The position numbers were made by a program, and so were the translations under genes. Under the pieces are notes generated by a model. The model was not told the DNA's origin, searched no databases, and was given only the letters and a program-made list of their open reading frames with translations. Shown here piece after piece: positions 61,732-64,000 of a stretch of DNA of 64,000 bases; within the stretch, counting starts at the first letter, position 1, and each line of letters begins with the position of its first letter. The stretch is from Paraclostridium ghonii (lineage in GTDB: Bacteria; Bacillota; Clostridia; Peptostreptococcales; Peptostreptococcaceae). Where the stretch lies: NCBI RefSeq assembly GCF_030815085.1, contig NZ_JAUSWG010000002.1, one strand, 5' to 3'.

Positions 61732-62763
61732 CTATGAAAGTACAAATACAGAAAAAGTTGATCCCTCTCCTAATCTTGATGAAACCTTTATATAGCCGCC
61801 TTGAAGACTTATTATTTGCCTACTAAGGTATAATCCTATTCCTACCCCTTCACATTTTCTAGAATTTTTACATCTATAAAATCTTTGAAATATATTATTT
61901 ATTTCATTTTCTTCAATACCTATACCATTGTCCGTTATATCAATTTTTTGGAATATTTCATACGAAGTTACATTTATACTTATATTGCCTCCTTTATGCG
62001 TATATTTAATTGCATTTTCTAAAATATTTACTAAAGCTTCTTTTGTCCATTTATTGTCAATTGATGCCGTTATTGACTCTTCACATTTTACACTTAAATC
62101 TATTTCTTTTTGTTGTGCATTTAAATAAACTTCTTGTACAGCTTGTATTATAGTTTTATTTAAATTCTCTTTATTTTTAGATGGAACTATTATTCCATTT
62201 TCTAGCCTAGACATTTTTATTAGTGATTGGATTAAAAAATTAAGTCTCTCTGATTGATTTTTTATATCAAATAGAATTTCTTTTTTATAATCGCTAACTT
62301 CTTCATTTTCAAGTAATAATTGACTATATAATAATATATTTGATATTGGAGTTTTTGTTTGATGTGATATATCAGCTACCAGTGATTTAACTTTATTTCT
62401 TTCTATTTCTACTGATTCTTTATTAGACTTAGTAACTTTTATATACTTAAACAATTTACTTTCTAATGAGGAAAGTATAGTTTCATCATATGTCTTAATA
62501 ATTTTTTCTTCATTTATTGCTAAATCAAGCATATCATCTAAAATTTCAAATACTCTTAATATTTTATTTCTAATTACATATACAAATATTATTCCTAGTA
62601 AAAATATTAATACTATAAATATTAAACTAATTTTTATAACTTCTTGTGAAGTCATCATTTCAAACGTAAGTATAAAACTAATAAATAAGACTGTAATAAT
62701 GGTTAATATTGTTAAAAATACTATATATGTTTTTTTAAATGAATTGGGTTTAATATTATTCAT
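61732..62763 (-). CDS. Sensor histidine kinase with short intramembrane sensor
   Basis: 343 aa from ATG 62763, which overlaps the regulator's stop. Two TM helices separated by only about ten residues (TYIVFLTILTIITVLFISFI / ISLIFIVLIFLLGIIFVYVI), so no outer sensor domain: the intramembrane-sensing type. H-box VADISHQTKTPISNILLYSQ (about 133), N-box VNILENAIKY, G1 DITDNGIGI, G2 GVGIGLYLSRQI. It phosphorylates the adjacent OmpR-type regulator, probably in response to transporter flux. Confidence 0.9.
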   Translation of the reverse strand: MNNIKPNSFKKTYIVFLTILTIITVLFISFILTFEMMTSQEVIKISLIFIVLIFLLGIIFVYVIRNKILRVFEILDDMLDLAINEEKIIKTYDETILSSLESKLFKYIKVTKSNKESVEIERNKVKSLVADISHQTKTPISNILLYSQLLLENEEVSDYKKEILFDIKNQSERLNFLIQSLIKMSRLENGIIVPSKNKENLNKTIIQAVQEVYLNAQQKEIDLSVKCEESITASIDNKWTKEALVNILENAIKYTHKGGNISINVTSYEIFQKIDITDNGIGIEENEINNIFQRFYRCKNSRKCEGVGIGLYLSRQIISLQGGYIKVSSRLGEGSTFSVFVLS

Positions 62764-63457
62764 TCTTATCACCACTTATGAAAGTATAACCTATCCCATA
62801 TACAGTTTTTATAAATTTATGTTTTGAATTTTTATCTTCTATTTTTTCTCTTATTCTTTTTATATTTACAGTTAATGCATTTTCATCTACATACTCACTT
62901 CCATCAGTCCAAACTTTATCAATTAATTGTTCTCTTGTTAAAACTTGATTTTGGTTATTTACTAATGTCTTTAACAACTTTTGCTCTGTTTTACTTAAGT
63001 TTATTTGTGTATTTGATTTTAAAAACTCCATTTTTTCAAAATCTAATTCTAAATCTCCTATCTTTATTTTATTATTTCTATTATTCCCTTCACCTCTTCT
63101 TAGCGCAGCCATTACTCTAGCTCTTAAAATCATTAAACTAAAAGGCTTTGTTATATAATCATCTGCTCCTAGCTCTAATCCCGTGACTATATCTACTTCA
63201 AGATCACATGCGGTTAAAAATATTATTGGAATATTCGAAAATTCTCTTATCTCTTTACAAAAATCAAAACCATTTTCGTCTGGAAGGTTTACATCTAAGA
63301 TTATTAAATCTAATGTTCCCCTTTTTAAGATACTTCTCCCTTCTTTTATATCAAATGCTTGTTTTATACTTATGTCACTTTGTCTTAAAGTTAGCATTAT
63401 CCCTTTATTTAAAGTAACATCATCTTCTATTATTAAAATATTTTTCACTCTTCCCAT
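62756..63457 (-). CDS. OmpR/PhoB-family response regulator
   Basis: 233 aa with AGGGGGAA upstream. Receiver: acidic pocket IIEDD, phospho-acceptor Asp in LDLIILDVNLPDENGFDF (about 55), and GADDYITKPFSLMIL (Lys). C-terminal winged helix (about 130-230) with LSKTEQKLLKTLVNNQNQVL and NALTVNIKRIREKIEDKN. First gene of the module, overlapping the kinase gene. Confidence 0.92.
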   Translation of the reverse strand: MGRVKNILIIEDDVTLNKGIMLTLRQSDISIKQAFDIKEGRSILKRGTLDLIILDVNLPDENGFDFCKEIREFSNIPIIFLTACDLEVDIVTGLELGADDYITKPFSLMILRARVMAALRRGEGNNRNNKIKIGDLELDFEKMEFLKSNTQINLSKTEQKLLKTLVNNQNQVLTREQLIDKVWTDGSEYVDENALTVNIKRIREKIEDKNSKHKFIKTVYGIGYTFISGDKNE

Positions 63458-63608
63458 AATTCCCCCTAATTAACAATTATTTTTTTACTAATCTATTTAT
63501 ATTTTAACCTTGTCTTTACGCAATTTACAATAATAACCATATTAAATCTTATTTTATAAATTAATAATTTTTTGAATTATATACTAAAATATTGTTTATA
63601 TGTAAAAT

Positions 63609-63646
63609 TAAAGCCTGTATTAATTAAATAACTAATACAGGCTTTA
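63609..63646 (-). terminator. Terminator of lysA
   Basis: AAAGCCTGTATTA ... TAATACAGGCTTT stem with a T-run, 9 bp behind the stop. Confidence 0.85.
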
Positions 63647-63654
63647 ATTTTAAT

Positions 63655-64000
63655 TTACTCAACTATTTCTAGTCTTAAAAGTTCTTCTAGACTTTCTCTT
63701 TTACATATTAATTTGCTATTACCATCCTTAACAGCTACTACTGCAGGCTTTATTATTTTATTATAATTTGATGCCATTGAGTAACCATATGCCCCTGTTG
63801 ATGACATTATCAATATGTCCCCACTTTCTATATCCATAACATCTACATCTGTTATAAGTATATCCCCACTTTCACAACATTTACCAGCTATTGTAACTTT
63901 ATTGTTTTTGTCTACACCCATTTTATTAGCAATCGAACACTCATATCCAGCTTGATATAATGAAGGTCTTATGTTGTCTGTCATTCCTCCATCAACACTT
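63655..64000 (-). CDS. lysA: Diaminopimelate decarboxylase, C-terminal part
   Basis: The frame is open to the window edge, so only the last 115 codons are present. SVDGGMTDNIRPSLYQAGYE, CCESGDILITDVDVMDIESG, and GAYGYSMASNYN are the conserved C-terminal blocks of LysA (active-site Cys in GKCCESGD and the DNIRP substrate site). It makes lysine from meso-DAP using PLP. The first ATG (63984) is internal. Confidence 0.92.
   Translation of the reverse strand, partial: SVDGGMTDNIRPSLYQAGYECSIANKMGVDKNNKVTIAGKCCESGDILITDVDVMDIESGDILIMSSTGAYGYSMASNYNKIIKPAVVAVKDGNSKLICKRESLEELLRLEIVE

Overview
The window is very AT-rich and most genes lie on the minus strand, many preceded by GGAGG-type ribosome binding sites. 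The gene families (ECF transporters, a T-box, a preQ1 riboswitch, ChW-repeat cell-wall proteins, TldD/TldE, a queuosine-salvage trio) point to a low-GC Clostridia. A member of the Peptostreptococcaceae (Clostridioides/Paraclostridium/Paeniclostridium type) is my best guess, but I cannot fix the species from sequence alone.

Layout. 1-5600 is chromosomal: a heavy-metal/Mn exporter homologue running off the left edge, a repeat protein of unknown function, the glutamate symporter GltS, small membrane and zinc-ribbon proteins, and a complete T-box leader with no gene directly behind it. 5679-9070 holds a lipoprotein and the operon queK-qrtT-queL under a preQ1-I riboswitch: nucleoside hydrolase, ECF substrate component and radical-SAM lyase, which together scavenge queuosine/queuine.

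9684-32800 is an accessory, defence-rich region. It starts with a tightly packed three-gene operon (alpha-CTD/sigma-4-like 919-aa protein, ParB-like protein, PLD-SNF2 helicase) that I cannot match to a named system and consider the best candidate for an undescribed one. A scar follows: fragments of a lipoprotein gene, a metallo-beta-lactamase-fold gene and an IS256-type transposase. Next come a Sau3AI-like restriction-modification locus with an extra HNH nuclease, small unknowns, a Mor-like regulator divergent from a DUF1659/DUF2922/YvrJ cluster, a Tn554-type TnpC orphan, a solo SMEK-domain protein, and a complete QatABCD antiphage operon.

32900-39000 is a prophage remnant: replication (DnaD-like, Gp157), an antirepressor, divergent Cro/CI-like regulators around an operator array, an ImmA-like protein, and an Ltp-type lipoprotein that may exclude superinfecting phage. 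No integrase or structural genes are visible. 39350-47830 is a patchwork of secreted proteins (NlpC/P60-ChW, an MBL-fold hydrolase, lipoproteins, a cell-wall amidase), decayed genes, a HEPN-like protein, a dispersed repeat that carries terminators, and two copies of a cassette encoding two tiny hydrophobic peptides.

47940-64000 returns to core functions: TldE/TldD, a chemotaxis receptor, Ogt, an FAD oxidoreductase, an ECF S component, a methyltransferase behind an apparent attenuator, membrane proteins flanking an IS200/IS605-like non-coding remnant, a two-component/ABC module of the antimicrobial-peptide type, and the 3' part of lysA at the right edge. No tRNA, rRNA or CRISPR array was recognised.
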